Source: Methyloprofundus sp. (GTDB taxonomy: Bacteria > Pseudomonadota > Gammaproteobacteria > Methylococcales > Methylomonadaceae). From it: DNA of 5,942 bases. Location: positions 1 to 5,942 of the forward strand of contig DAOVWV010000117.1 in the NCBI GenBank assembly GCA_030636485.1. Reading direction: 5' to 3'. Of this stretch, positions 1 to 5,575 are shown piece by piece. Made by a program: the position numbers and the translations under genes. Each line of letters opens with the position of its first letter. Positions within the stretch are counted from its first letter, which is position 1. A model generated the notes under the pieces. That model was not told where the DNA came from, searched no databases, and saw only the letters and a list, made by a program, of their open reading frames with translations.

Positions 1-90
1 CAAACCCGGTTTACATTTTCTGATGTAAATTATCAGCAGGGGGTTAATGACCGAGTGTTTACTCAGAATGCGTTGAAGCGTGGTTTGTAA
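1..90 (+). CDS. LolA-like outer-membrane lipoprotein-sorting protein, C-terminal end (partial)
   Basis: The window opens inside a reading frame (frame 1) that gives 29 residues and stops at TAA 88-90. The peptide, with RFTFSDVNY and ending NDRVFTQNALKRGL, resembles the extreme C-terminus of the LolA-like 'outer membrane lipoprotein-sorting protein' family, in which a last beta-strand precedes a conserved D-x-x-F-x-x-N-A-L motif. Members of this family are periplasmic and are usually encoded between an MMPL/RND-type exporter and a DUF1302 outer-membrane protein. The next gene here is a DUF1302 protein on the same strand, which strongly supports the call. The start and most of the protein lie outside the window. 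The substrate is unknown. Family recognition from 29 residues is good but not decisive. Confidence 0.7.
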   Translation, partial: QTRFTFSDVNYQQGVNDRVFTQNALKRGL

Positions 91-114
91 AATCTAACGA
101 TAGGAGATGAAAAA

Positions 115-184
115 TACCACGTAAGCCTCTCGTTCCCACGCTCCGCGTGGGAATGCATACAGGAACGCTCTGCGTTCCGTGGTA
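115..184. repeat. Double-hairpin intergenic repeat (REP/MITE-like) with TACCAC...GTGGTA ends
   Basis: Two perfect hairpins lie side by side. The first is TTCCCACGC (133-141) pairing with GCGTGGGAA (145-153) across a 3-nt loop, extendable by a G-T and a C-G pair. The second is GGAACGC (162-168) pairing with GCGTTCC (172-178), also with a 3-nt loop. An outer inverted repeat, TACCAC (115-120) and GTGGTA (179-184), encloses both. From memory, this double-hairpin type recurs between genes in many gammaproteobacterial genomes. It sits between two genes that are probably cotranscribed, so both hairpins would form in the mRNA just upstream of the DUF1302 gene. Mobility or function is not shown by the window. 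Confidence 0.8.
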
Positions 185-205
185 AAGAGGTAAGTCCATT
201 TTTTT

Positions 206-210
206 GGGGA
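206..210 (+). promoter_or_regulatory. Ribosome binding site deciding the DUF1302 start
   Basis: GGGGA lies 5 nt before ATG 216. A TTG at 204 is in frame, but it precedes and overlaps this site, so it would lack a ribosome binding site of its own. The ATG at 216 also places a normal signal peptide at the N-terminus. Confidence 0.6.
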
Positions 211-215
211 ATACC

Positions 216-1535
216 ATGACCAAGTACAAACAGCTATATTTTGGCCTACTCGCCTTATGCCAATCAAGCGCATACGCTGTTGACTTTGATACTTCAATCA
301 CCGCTAACGCACAGTGGATGCTCAATACCCGCAACGGTAGTAGCCAGGCGTTAAATTTAACCTTACTCCCTGAATTTAATGCCAGCTTTGAAAATGGCTG
401 GCAACTCAATTCAACAGTACGCTTCAGAGCCGAAGCCATAAATGGCCTACAAATAAATGATATTAGCCGGGATACCTACAGCCCTTACAGCAGACCCGCA
501 CAACTGGATGATGGCATAGAGCTGGAATTACGCGAATTCTACCTGCAAGGCGAAATCGGAGATACTTATCTTACCTTGGGTAAACAGCAAATCGTCTGGG
601 GTAAACCAGACGGCCTCAAAGTGCTGGATATAGTCAATCCACAATCCTTCAGAGAATTTATCCTGGACGACTTTGAGAGTTCGCGTATTCCTTTGTGGAC
701 GGTTAATATTGAACGTAGCTTTGCCAACTGGGATCTGCAATTTATCTGGATTCCAGACCCGACCTACCATGCATTAGCCAAACAAGATGCGACATACGCT
801 TTTACCTCACCCGAGCTAGTACCCACCGCGCCGCCCGGTGTGCAAGTCAATATACAGCAAGCCAATCGGCCGACGAATGGGTTTTTAGATTCGGATGTCG
901 GGCTACGGGCGACAACCTTCTGGAAAGGCTGGGATATCACTTTCAATTATTTGTATCAATATAATAATGCCCCGGTACTTAGGCAGAGCTTATCTATCGT
1001 TAATGAAGCCCCCGTGGTAACGATAACACCCGACTATGAACGCACGCATGTGATCGGTGCGACGGCCAGTAATGCCTTTGACGACTGGGTGATACGCGGT
1101 GAAATAGGTTATTTTACCGAGCATTATTTTATTGGCAACAATCCACTGCTCAATCAAGGTGTAGTGAAAAGCCCAGAATTACAGTATGCCTTGGGACTGG
1201 ACTGGAATGCCCCCTGGGATGTGTTGGTGAGTATGCAGCTCATACAAAGCTGGATGATCCATGATGCACAGCAATCGACACGCGATAAACTGGATACAAC
1301 CCTCACAGGGTTAATCAGGCGTAATTTTCTCTATGATTCATTAACGGCAGAGCTGTTAGTGATTGGTAATATTAATAATGGCGACGGTATCATCCGCCCT
1401 AAGATCAGTTACGAATGGCTGGATAATCTTAAAACCTGGGTTGGAGCGGATATTTTTTATGGTGATCGGCGGGGAGTGTTTGGGCAGTTTAATAACAATA
1501 GCCGTGTGGTAATGGGGGTGGAGGTTTCTTTCTAA
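216..1535 (+). CDS. DUF1302-family outer-membrane beta-barrel protein
   Basis: A 439-residue protein. Residues 1-21 form a signal peptide (short basic start, hydrophobic core, cleavage after AYA), so it is exported. The body alternates polar and hydrophobic residues, with many aromatics, as in an outer-membrane barrel, and it ends in VSF with the C-terminal Phe typical of barrels inserted by the BAM machinery. The conserved DUF1302 signature is at about residues 122-166: GKQQIVWGKPDGLKVLD followed by NPQSFREFILDDFE and RIPLWTVN. Length fits the family. DUF1302 proteins commonly follow a LolA-like gene and an MMPL/RND exporter, where they are presumed to be the outer-membrane part of a lipid or hydrophobic-compound export system. 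That role is inferred from context, and the substrate is unknown. The start at ATG 216 is chosen over TTG 204 because of the GGGGA site. A hairpin repeat lies in the 125-bp gap from the upstream gene, and the next gene is convergent. Confidence 0.88.
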   Translation: MTKYKQLYFGLLALCQSSAYAVDFDTSITANAQWMLNTRNGSSQALNLTLLPEFNASFENGWQLNSTVRFRAEAINGLQINDISRDTYSPYSRPAQLDDGIELELREFYLQGEIGDTYLTLGKQQIVWGKPDGLKVLDIVNPQSFREFILDDFESSRIPLWTVNIERSFANWDLQFIWIPDPTYHALAKQDATYAFTSPELVPTAPPGVQVNIQQANRPTNGFLDSDVGLRATTFWKGWDITFNYLYQYNNAPVLRQSLSIVNEAPVVTITPDYERTHVIGATASNAFDDWVIRGEIGYFTEHYFIGNNPLLNQGVVKSPELQYALGLDWNAPWDVLVSMQLIQSWMIHDAQQSTRDKLDTTLTGLIRRNFLYDSLTAELLVIGNINNGDGIIRPKISYEWLDNLKTWVGADIFYGDRRGVFGQFNNNSRVVMGVEVSF

Positions 1536-1550
1536 ATATCCTCCTCCGCC
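1514..1550 (+). terminator. GC-rich hairpin across the DUF1302 stop codon (possible 3'-end structure)
   Basis: GGGGGTGGAGG (1514-1524) can pair with CCTCCTCCGCC (1540-1550), giving 9 of 11 pairs across a 15-nt loop that contains the TAA stop. No T-run follows on either strand, so it is not a standard intrinsic terminator. It may stabilise the 3' end or assist termination between the two convergent genes. The rest of the gap, to 1605, shows only a weak ACCTG/CAGGT inverted repeat (1579-1606) followed on the - strand by a T-rich stretch. Confidence 0.3.
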
Positions 1551-1605
1551 TAAAAGCCATCCCATTTATAAAATAAACACCTGAATTCAAATTATATTTA
1601 GCAGG

Positions 1606-3468
1606 TCAGTTATTACAGCTTTGTGGGGTATTGCAAACACTAATTGTATCAATCACACCATTATCTCCACTGTAGCCTAGGGTATTACCTACTTCACCAG
1701 CTCCACCACTCCCTCCAAACCCAGCAAACCCTCCGCTACAGGTATAGTCAGAAGTAGAGACTGCTGTTAGGTAAGTGTAAACACAAAAACTGTTACCACC
1801 TGAACCACCGCCACCGCCACCAGAGTGGCCACCGCGCTCACCATTACCACCATTACCGCCAGGGTTTGTGTCTGAAGAAGCTAGGCCGCCGCTACCTCCC
1901 AATCCGCCAGGTTGGCCAAGTGCGCCTGCACCACCATTACCACCTTTCCCGCCATTGCCTCGAATAAAGTTAACATCATTAATATTCAGCGAGCCGCCCA
2001 CTGAAAATATACCAAAACTGCCTCCACCTCCTATACCGCCAGAGCCGGCAGAAACTGCTCTGCACCCACCAGCGCCGCCTCCACCACCGCCAGCACCAAA
2101 ATCATCGATACCTAAATCACAGCCGCCGCTACCGCCACCGCCACCGCCGCCAGTTCCATGAGTTCCCAAGGAACCCGAATGACCAGATAAGGCATACCAG
2201 TGGTTGTTAATTATCGCGCCAAAATTTTTGCCGCTGATTCCGCCCAGTCCATCAATAGAGTTACCATTTGTACCAGCACCAGGCCTAGAACCTTTGCAAG
2301 TTGAACCTCTAGAGCCTCCAACTCCTCCATTACCATCGGCGTTATTACCGATTCTCCCAAGTGTTGCACTTGAATTGCCGCTGAAGGGGCTGCAATCTCT
2401 GTCCATGAGTCCACCATCCCCACCATCACCACCTTGGGTATCCGAAAGGCAAGCAGCATTGATTGCTTTGCCTCCTCCAGCACCTCGCCTTGAGTCATTG
2501 CAATAAGTGTTAAGGAAACCAGCATTTTCACCATTAAATGCTGCAAGTGGAGGGGGTTGTGAGGCATTGGTTCCCGCAGTGCCGGCACTACCATCTGCAC
2601 CATCGCCTTGCTCAATACTTAAGCGGGCTAAAGTGAGTGCCGAGTCAACTGCGTTAATTCCATAGCTACTTCGACCACCATTAAAGTCTACACCGGATGC
2701 ATCTGGAGCAATAAGAACAAGATCGGTTAACGTGGATGTCACGTTTCGAGCGTGAAAGACTGTATAGCTGTTGTCTTGATTATATAAACCACCGGTTATT
2801 ATTGTGTCACTGGAGGCTGGACGGTTCCAGTTACCATCAAAAGCACCGTAAATCGAGATGCCATTTGCTAGGTTGATTACTTCGTTATACGAGCCTTCCT
2901 CAACAAAGACACTGGGCATACTCATTAAGTTAGCTTGCTCAATACCTTTAGCAATCGTCAAACACGGTGAATCAATAAGGCCACAATTGTTTGTATCCAT
3001 ACCATTTAAACTGGAAACAAAAACGGCTTGATCAATATCACCATCGATGCCATCACAGTTATTGTCAATATAGGCAGCATCAGGTATATCGGGAGCACCT
3101 GGGTAAACAGCTGGGTCATTGTCATTACAATCCATGCACTGATTGATGCCATCACTATCACTATCACCATCACAGGCCAGGTCTGGGTTGATAATCACGC
3201 TGAGCTGAGATGTCTTTTCTGCGCTGAAAACAGGCGATAAGTTTACACCTAAACCTGCGTTCAAGGTCAGTTTGGTCAATTCGCCAACAGTAATACCTGA
3301 CCCTATCGTTATAGTCTCACAAGCAGTATAAGACACATCTGAGGTTAATGTGATGGGACCGTTTAAGGTTAAATTACAGGTTGAGCCACACAGACAAGCT
3401 GCATTAGCAGGTGCGAGCCATAATGAAAATACAAATATACCTAGGGAGCGGAGTACGAAAAACTTCAT
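1606..3468 (-). CDS. Secreted glycine-rich protein with MopE-like metal-binding motif and DUF1565-like segment
   Basis: A 620-residue protein. Residues 1-23 form a signal peptide (MKFF, hydrophobic core, cleavage after ANA). Residues 24-95 look like short beta-strand turns (LTLNG, TLTSD, TITIGSGITV). Residues 99-144 hold an Asp/Cys-rich motif, CDGDSDSDG-C-DCNDNDPAVYPGAPD-IDNNCDGIDGD, which matches the putative metal-binding repeat first known from the copper protein MopE; the DxDxDG runs also resemble Ca-binding turns. Residues 150-290 (VFVSS-NG-D, SPCLTIAKGIEQAN, then ISIYGAFDGNW) resemble a DUF1565/pectate-lyase-like beta-helix start. From about 290 to 605 the chain is Gly/Ser/Asn-rich, with blocks such as GGGGGGGSGG. 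There are 20 cysteines spread along the mature chain, suggesting disulfides outside the cytoplasm. Start ATG 3468 is preferred over ATG 3483 because GGAGAG lies 7 nt upstream and the signal peptide begins there. The function is unknown; a surface, matrix or metal-binding protein is plausible. Confidence 0.85.
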   Translation of the reverse strand: MKFFVLRSLGIFVFSLWLAPANAACLCGSTCNLTLNGPITLTSDVSYTACETITIGSGITVGELTKLTLNAGLGVNLSPVFSAEKTSQLSVIINPDLACDGDSDSDGINQCMDCNDNDPAVYPGAPDIPDAAYIDNNCDGIDGDIDQAVFVSSLNGMDTNNCGLIDSPCLTIAKGIEQANLMSMPSVFVEEGSYNEVINLANGISIYGAFDGNWNRPASSDTIITGGLYNQDNSYTVFHARNVTSTLTDLVLIAPDASGVDFNGGRSSYGINAVDSALTLARLSIEQGDGADGSAGTAGTNASQPPPLAAFNGENAGFLNTYCNDSRRGAGGGKAINAACLSDTQGGDGGDGGLMDRDCSPFSGNSSATLGRIGNNADGNGGVGGSRGSTCKGSRPGAGTNGNSIDGLGGISGKNFGAIINNHWYALSGHSGSLGTHGTGGGGGGGSGGCDLGIDDFGAGGGGGGAGGCRAVSAGSGGIGGGGSFGIFSVGGSLNINDVNFIRGNGGKGGNGGAGALGQPGGLGGSGGLASSDTNPGGNGGNGERGGHSGGGGGGSGGNSFCVYTYLTAVSTSDYTCSGGFAGFGGSGGAGEVGNTLGYSGDNGVIDTISVCNTPQSCNN

Positions 3469-3475
3469 GGCAAAA

Positions 3476-3481
3476 CTCTCC
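3476..3481 (-). promoter_or_regulatory. Ribosome binding site of the glycine-rich protein gene
   Basis: GGAGAG on the - strand lies 7 nt before ATG 3468. The alternative in-frame ATG at 3483 overlaps this site and has no comparable site of its own, so the site fixes the start and the 620-residue length. Confidence 0.65.
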
Positions 3482-3494
3482 ATCTATCTATTTA

Positions 3495-3506
3495 CTTCTT
3501 AAGAAG
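3495..3506. repeat. 12-bp perfect palindrome upstream of the glycine-rich gene
   Basis: CTTCTTAAGAAG is its own reverse complement and lies about 27 bp upstream of ATG 3468. It could be an operator for a dimeric regulator or lie in the 5' untranslated region. No convincing -35/-10 pair could be fixed in the AT-rich sequence just above it (3510-3590). A single 12-bp palindrome can also arise by chance. Confidence 0.3.
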
Positions 3507-3632
3507 GTCTTTATCCGGTGATGCTTTTTAAGTCGATTAACTTATTTACTGACTAAAATTTAAAACTGAACAAAGTTGAAAAAAATTAAGGCTAGTACTG
3601 TACTCCATCAATTCGGTAACAATAATGGTTGT

Positions 3633-3657
3633 CATTCCCGAAGTCTTTTATCAAGAA
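3633..3657. repeat. Degenerate CATTCCCGA hairpin repeat
   Basis: TTCCCGA (3635-3641) faces TCAAGAA (3651-3657), a 5-of-7 inverted repeat. Two G-to-A changes separate the right arm from the perfect partner TCGGGAA. GTCATTCCCG...CGGGAATCC hairpins are common intergenic repeats in proteobacteria, so this looks like a decayed copy. The 9-mer CATTCCCGA recurs at 4023-4031. Confidence 0.35.
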
Positions 3658-3816
3658 CCCATTGTTTAAGCTAAGCTCCTTGGTAAAGCTTGTGCCCACG
3701 TTTGACTGAGTAATGCTCAGAAATGATGTTGTACGAATTTACGGGACGGTGTATTAGTTCACTTGTTTCTATATTATATTGTTGAGGGCTAGAAATCAGA
3801 GCAACTTAGAAAATAT

Positions 3817-4002
3817 GTGAAGCTAACAATTTCATTATCAACGAAAATTTCAATAAGGGCAAACAAATTGTACGAAAGTTTTGTGAAATTATTAAGCGAT
3901 CTAAAGGTAATGGGCACATCAATTTTTTATGGTGATCAACGCAGGGAGGGGGATTCTATGCACCTATTGTTGAGTATCTCTATGGGTGATAGTTATATAT
4001 GA
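3817..4002 (+). pseudogene. Possible fossil of a DUF1302 C-terminus
   Basis: A 61-codon frame has no convincing ribosome binding site. Its second half resembles the end of the DUF1302 protein upstream in this window: SDLKVMGTSIFYGDQR against DNLKTWVGADIFYGDRR. The 16 bases of 3922-3937 are identical to 1452-1467 and lie in the same codon phase (ATT TTT TAT GGT GAT). After IFYGD the two frames run to their stops over a similar length (21 and 22 further residues), and both stop just where a barrel would end. I read this as the remnant of a second, diverged DUF1302 gene or a partial duplication of the neighbour. Nothing recognisable of the family remains before about 3880. A chance ORF with one shared word cannot be excluded. 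Confidence 0.4.
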
Positions 4003-4025
4003 TGCGCTTTCTACCGACAGCGCAT
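4002..4025. repeat. 7-bp perfect hairpin at the end of the DUF1302 fossil
   Basis: ATGCGCT (4002-4008) pairs with AGCGCAT (4019-4025) across a 10-nt loop, starting at the last base of the fossil's stop codon. It is followed by a second CATTCCCGA (4023-4031) rather than a T-run, so it is at best a remnant terminator or part of a hairpin repeat. Confidence 0.3.
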
Positions 4026-4140
4026 TCCCGACTGATTCTTTAACAAACCGTCCTACTGCCATATCTGCTTTAGATTACATAATAGCGGCGCTTAATTCAC
4101 ATTCACTGATGTTATGCATCATTAGCTCCAGATAAAGAGC

Positions 4141-4170
4141 ATTAACCATACGCTTAATCGTATGATTAAT
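4141..4170. repeat. 30-bp imperfect palindrome
   Basis: Arms 4141-4152 and 4159-4170 pair at 11 of 12 positions. The inner CATACG/CGTATG is perfect, then there is one C-A mismatch, then ATTAA/TTAAT; the loop is CTTAAT. It is AT-rich and not followed by a clear T-run. It could be an operator-like site, a cruciform or a leftover terminator. No gene start lies close enough to choose. Confidence 0.4.
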
Positions 4171-4342
4171 AAAGTTCAATTTTAGTCGATAACATAGAAT
4201 GCTAATATGTTTTTTCCAATTAACCTGCCATCCCACACCTTTCATACAATGCTTTATTCTCGCGCTTTCAATCTCTCAAAGTCATGCCTGTTAGGTCATG
4301 ATAAAACAGGTTATGAGCAATAATATAAATGAAATAAAGGAT

Positions 4343-4347
4343 GTAAT
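4343..4347. repeat. Target-site duplication, left copy (GTAAT)
   Basis: GTAAT immediately precedes the left terminal inverted repeat of the 121-bp element and matches GTAAT at 4469-4473 exactly. Confidence 0.8.
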
Positions 4348-4468
4348 CAATACCTTCGCCAAAATGAAAATCAGCCCATTTTGGCAAGTTTTTCAGCCTG
4401 TAAGTAATTGATTTACATGGATCGAAAAAGGCTATTTTGAGCTTAAATAAAAATTGGCGAAGGTATTG
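4348..4468. mobile_element. 121-bp miniature inverted-repeat transposable element (MITE-like)
   Basis: The ends are 15-bp perfect inverted repeats, CAATACCTTCGCCAA (4348-4362) and TTGGCGAAGGTATTG (4454-4468), flanked directly by the 5-bp direct repeat GTAAT on both sides. The interior (91 bp) is AT-rich and has no coding capacity, so movement would need a transposase supplied elsewhere. A further internal inverted repeat, GCCAAAATG (4358-4366) with CATTTTGGC (4377-4385), overlaps the left end and is followed by GTTTTT, so it might act as a weak terminator on the + strand. Removing the element and one GTAAT rebuilds a continuous DUF1772 C-terminus, which is independent support for insertion. 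I cannot assign the parent IS family from the ends alone. Confidence 0.85.
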
Positions 4469-4473
4469 GTAAT
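4469..4473. repeat. Target-site duplication, right copy (GTAAT)
   Basis: GTAAT immediately follows the right terminal inverted repeat. On the - strand it reads ATTAC, covering codon 146 and the first two bases of codon 147 of the DUF1772 gene, so the insertion point is defined to the base. Confidence 0.8.
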
Positions 4474-4919
4474 GGTACGAATTAAATTAAAAGCATTCCA
4501 TTTTTCTTCTATTTTGCTTCTCAAATCTTTAGTATTTTCTATGCTGATTTTCTCTAAATCATTTCTGTGTAGTAAGTTATTTAAAGGTATGTTTCCCAGT
4601 ATAGTCACCAAAAAGCTCCCAGCTAAATAGATACTGCTAGCGACTAATAAAAGCTTAAAAACCAAAGCAGGCGCTGAATTATAATTGAGTATGGTAGCGA
4701 GTGGTAAAGTTAAAATAGGACATATAAAAAGCACATAAAATGCCGGATTCAAAATAACTCAATTCATCGCTTGTAAAGCGCCTAAATACTCTATGTCTTT
4801 TAATTTGCCTATGCCGGGGGTGACTGCGTTTGTCAAGGTAAAGAAAATAACTGACATAAGACCGGTCGAAAGTGTTGCCATAATTATAATCATTATCTGT
4901 ATGTTCATGATTAAATCCT

Positions 4920-5261
4920 CTAGTAAGATAAACCGGGTGACTTAAAGGGCTTAATGCCAGACTCTAGTTGCTTGAGAATAAAGTCAGCGACATCCGCCCT
5001 GGCAATTTTCAGCTTAAGTGATTTATCAGTCGCATCAAACCCATGTTTATAGTTGCCTGTTTTTTCGCCCTCTGTAAAGGCTGCCGGCCTGACTATCGTC
5101 CAGTCTAATCCACTATTCCTTACATAGTTTTCCTGTAATTCATGATCTAGAAACACTTGTTTTAAAAACCACCCAAACATGATGTACTTCCAGAAGAAAT
5201 TTAAGTTTCCCTTGCTTTCTCCCGCTCCTAGCGTTGATTGACAGATCAGTCGTTTGACACA
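4920..5261 (-). pseudogene. NAD(P)-binding SDR-like protein, C-terminal fragment
   Basis: The homologous frame runs from about 5258 to TAG 4922-4920, not only from the ATG at 5180. Before that ATG it reads VKRLICQSTLGAGESKG then NLNFFWKYI, a conserved part of the NAD(P)H-binding (atypical SDR / NmrA-like) family, followed by FGWFLKQVFLDHELQENYV, SGLDWTIVRPAAFTEG and ARADVADFILKQL. About 113 residues remain of a family usually near 210. The N-terminal Rossmann GxxGxxG loop and the first half of the fold are missing, so no cofactor binding is expected. The fragment begins at the junction with the aminotransferase fragment, in the same frame, separated only by TGA and one codon. It ends 11 nt before the DUF1772 start, an operon-like spacing. 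Translation from ATG 5180 has no clear ribosome site and would give a meaningless 86-residue piece. Confidence 0.82.
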
Positions 5262-5555
5262 TCAGTTAGTAAAAAACACATGATCAAAAACACTGTGTTC
5301 AACTAGTTGGTCAGCTAGTTGTATCATCGGTGCATTATAAAATCCGGGGCTGGGGTTAATCAGTGTTTGTGCCTGATTTTGAATGGCAGCAACCAGGGCA
5401 GGGTCGCTGTGTCCCAAAGTATTCACCGCCCAGCCCTGAATAAAATCCAGATAAGTGTTGCCCTGGTCATCGTTTAAGCAAGAGCCTAGACCAGAAACAA
5501 AAACGGCTTCAGGCCGTATGGAAATCGGCATAATGGCATCAAAGGTATTGTTCAT
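5262..5555 (-). pseudogene. Acetylornithine/class-III aminotransferase, N-terminal fragment
   Basis: The 97 residues from ATG 5555 (AGGA 9 nt upstream) match the N-terminus of PLP-dependent class-III aminotransferases of the acetylornithine transaminase type: MPISIRPEAVFVSGLGSCL, DDQGNTYLDFIQGWAVNTLG, INPSPGFYNAP, and HSVFDHVFFTN. In the family VFFTN is followed by S-G-A-E-A, which begins the cofactor phosphate-binding site. Here it is followed by TGA (5264-5262) and then by sequence of a different protein. About 300 residues, including the catalytic Lys that binds PLP, are absent, so the product cannot be an active enzyme. The break is a deletion junction, not a simple point mutation. The start is 20 bp downstream of the methyltransferase stop, suggesting cotranscription. 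The gene may have served arginine biosynthesis or another omega-amino substrate; a fragment cannot tell, so no gene symbol is given. Confidence 0.85.
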
Positions 5556-5575
5556 ATCGTTTATTCCTTGTGTGT

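Larger units (their letters stand above)
3484..4290. other. Gene-poor 0.8-kb region with decayed sequence
   Basis: I find no intact gene, tRNA or rRNA here on either strand. The stretch holds the upstream region of the glycine-rich gene, a decayed hairpin repeat (3633-3657), a probable fossil of a DUF1302 C-terminus (3817-4002) with a hairpin at its end, and a 30-bp imperfect palindrome (4141-4170). The sequence is AT-rich and stop-rich in the remaining parts. It ends at the reconstructed original stop of the DUF1772 pseudogene at 4291. Confidence 0.6.
4291..4908 (-). pseudogene. DUF1772-family membrane protein, broken by a nonsense codon and an element insertion
   Basis: Translation from ATG 4908 (GAGGA at 4916-4920, 7 nt upstream, 11 nt after the previous stop) gives MNIQIMIIIMATL..., a first membrane helix, then GALQAMN and an in-frame TGA at codon 50 (4761-4759). 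The same frame continues as VILNPAFYVLFI, two more hydrophobic segments (about codons 55-73 and 82-103), the family motif NIPLNN (106-111) and WNAFNLIRT (137-145). DUF1772 proteins normally have an Arg where the TGA stands (N-R-x-I-x-N-P), so CGA to TGA is likely. At codons 146-147 a 121-bp element interrupts the gene; as it stands the frame ends at TAG 4434-4432 with a foreign tail. Skipping the element and one GTAAT copy restores ITSFISFILLLITCFIMT and stop TAA at 4293-4291, for about 163 codons, normal for the family. The gene is very probably non-functional. It may once have been coupled to the upstream NAD(P)-binding gene. Confidence 0.85.

Noticed and set aside
59..439. Frames on the - strand across 59-439 and at 528-946
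   Set aside because: They are shadows of the LolA-like and DUF1302 genes, or cross the hairpin repeat, and show no family resemblance.
1801..2160. GGN/CCN-rich tract as a simple-sequence or CRISPR-like repeat array
   Set aside because: There is no fixed repeat unit or spacer regularity. The pattern follows Gly codons of a single protein.
1868..2506. Long proline-rich open frames on the + strand
   Set aside because: They are antisense to the Gly-rich repeats (GGN codons read as CCN on the other strand), lack ribosome sites and resemble no family.
4313..4411. A 32-codon + strand frame (MSNNINEIKDVINTFAK...) with an AGG shortly before the ATG
   Set aside because: It crosses the end of the MITE and is antisense to the reconstructed DUF1772 C-terminus, so it is an accidental frame.
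4348..4468. The inverted repeat read as a transcription terminator or attenuator
   Set aside because: The 91-bp interior between arms is too long for an intrinsic terminator, and the exact 5-bp flanking duplication and restored reading frame point to insertion.
4759..5264. Two in-frame TGA codons in neighbouring genes as possible stop-codon recoding (Sec or Trp)
   Set aside because: One lies at a chimeric join between unrelated proteins and the other sits at a usual Arg position. TGA serves as a normal stop for the glycine-rich gene in the same window, and the DUF1772 gene also has an insertion. Decay is simpler.
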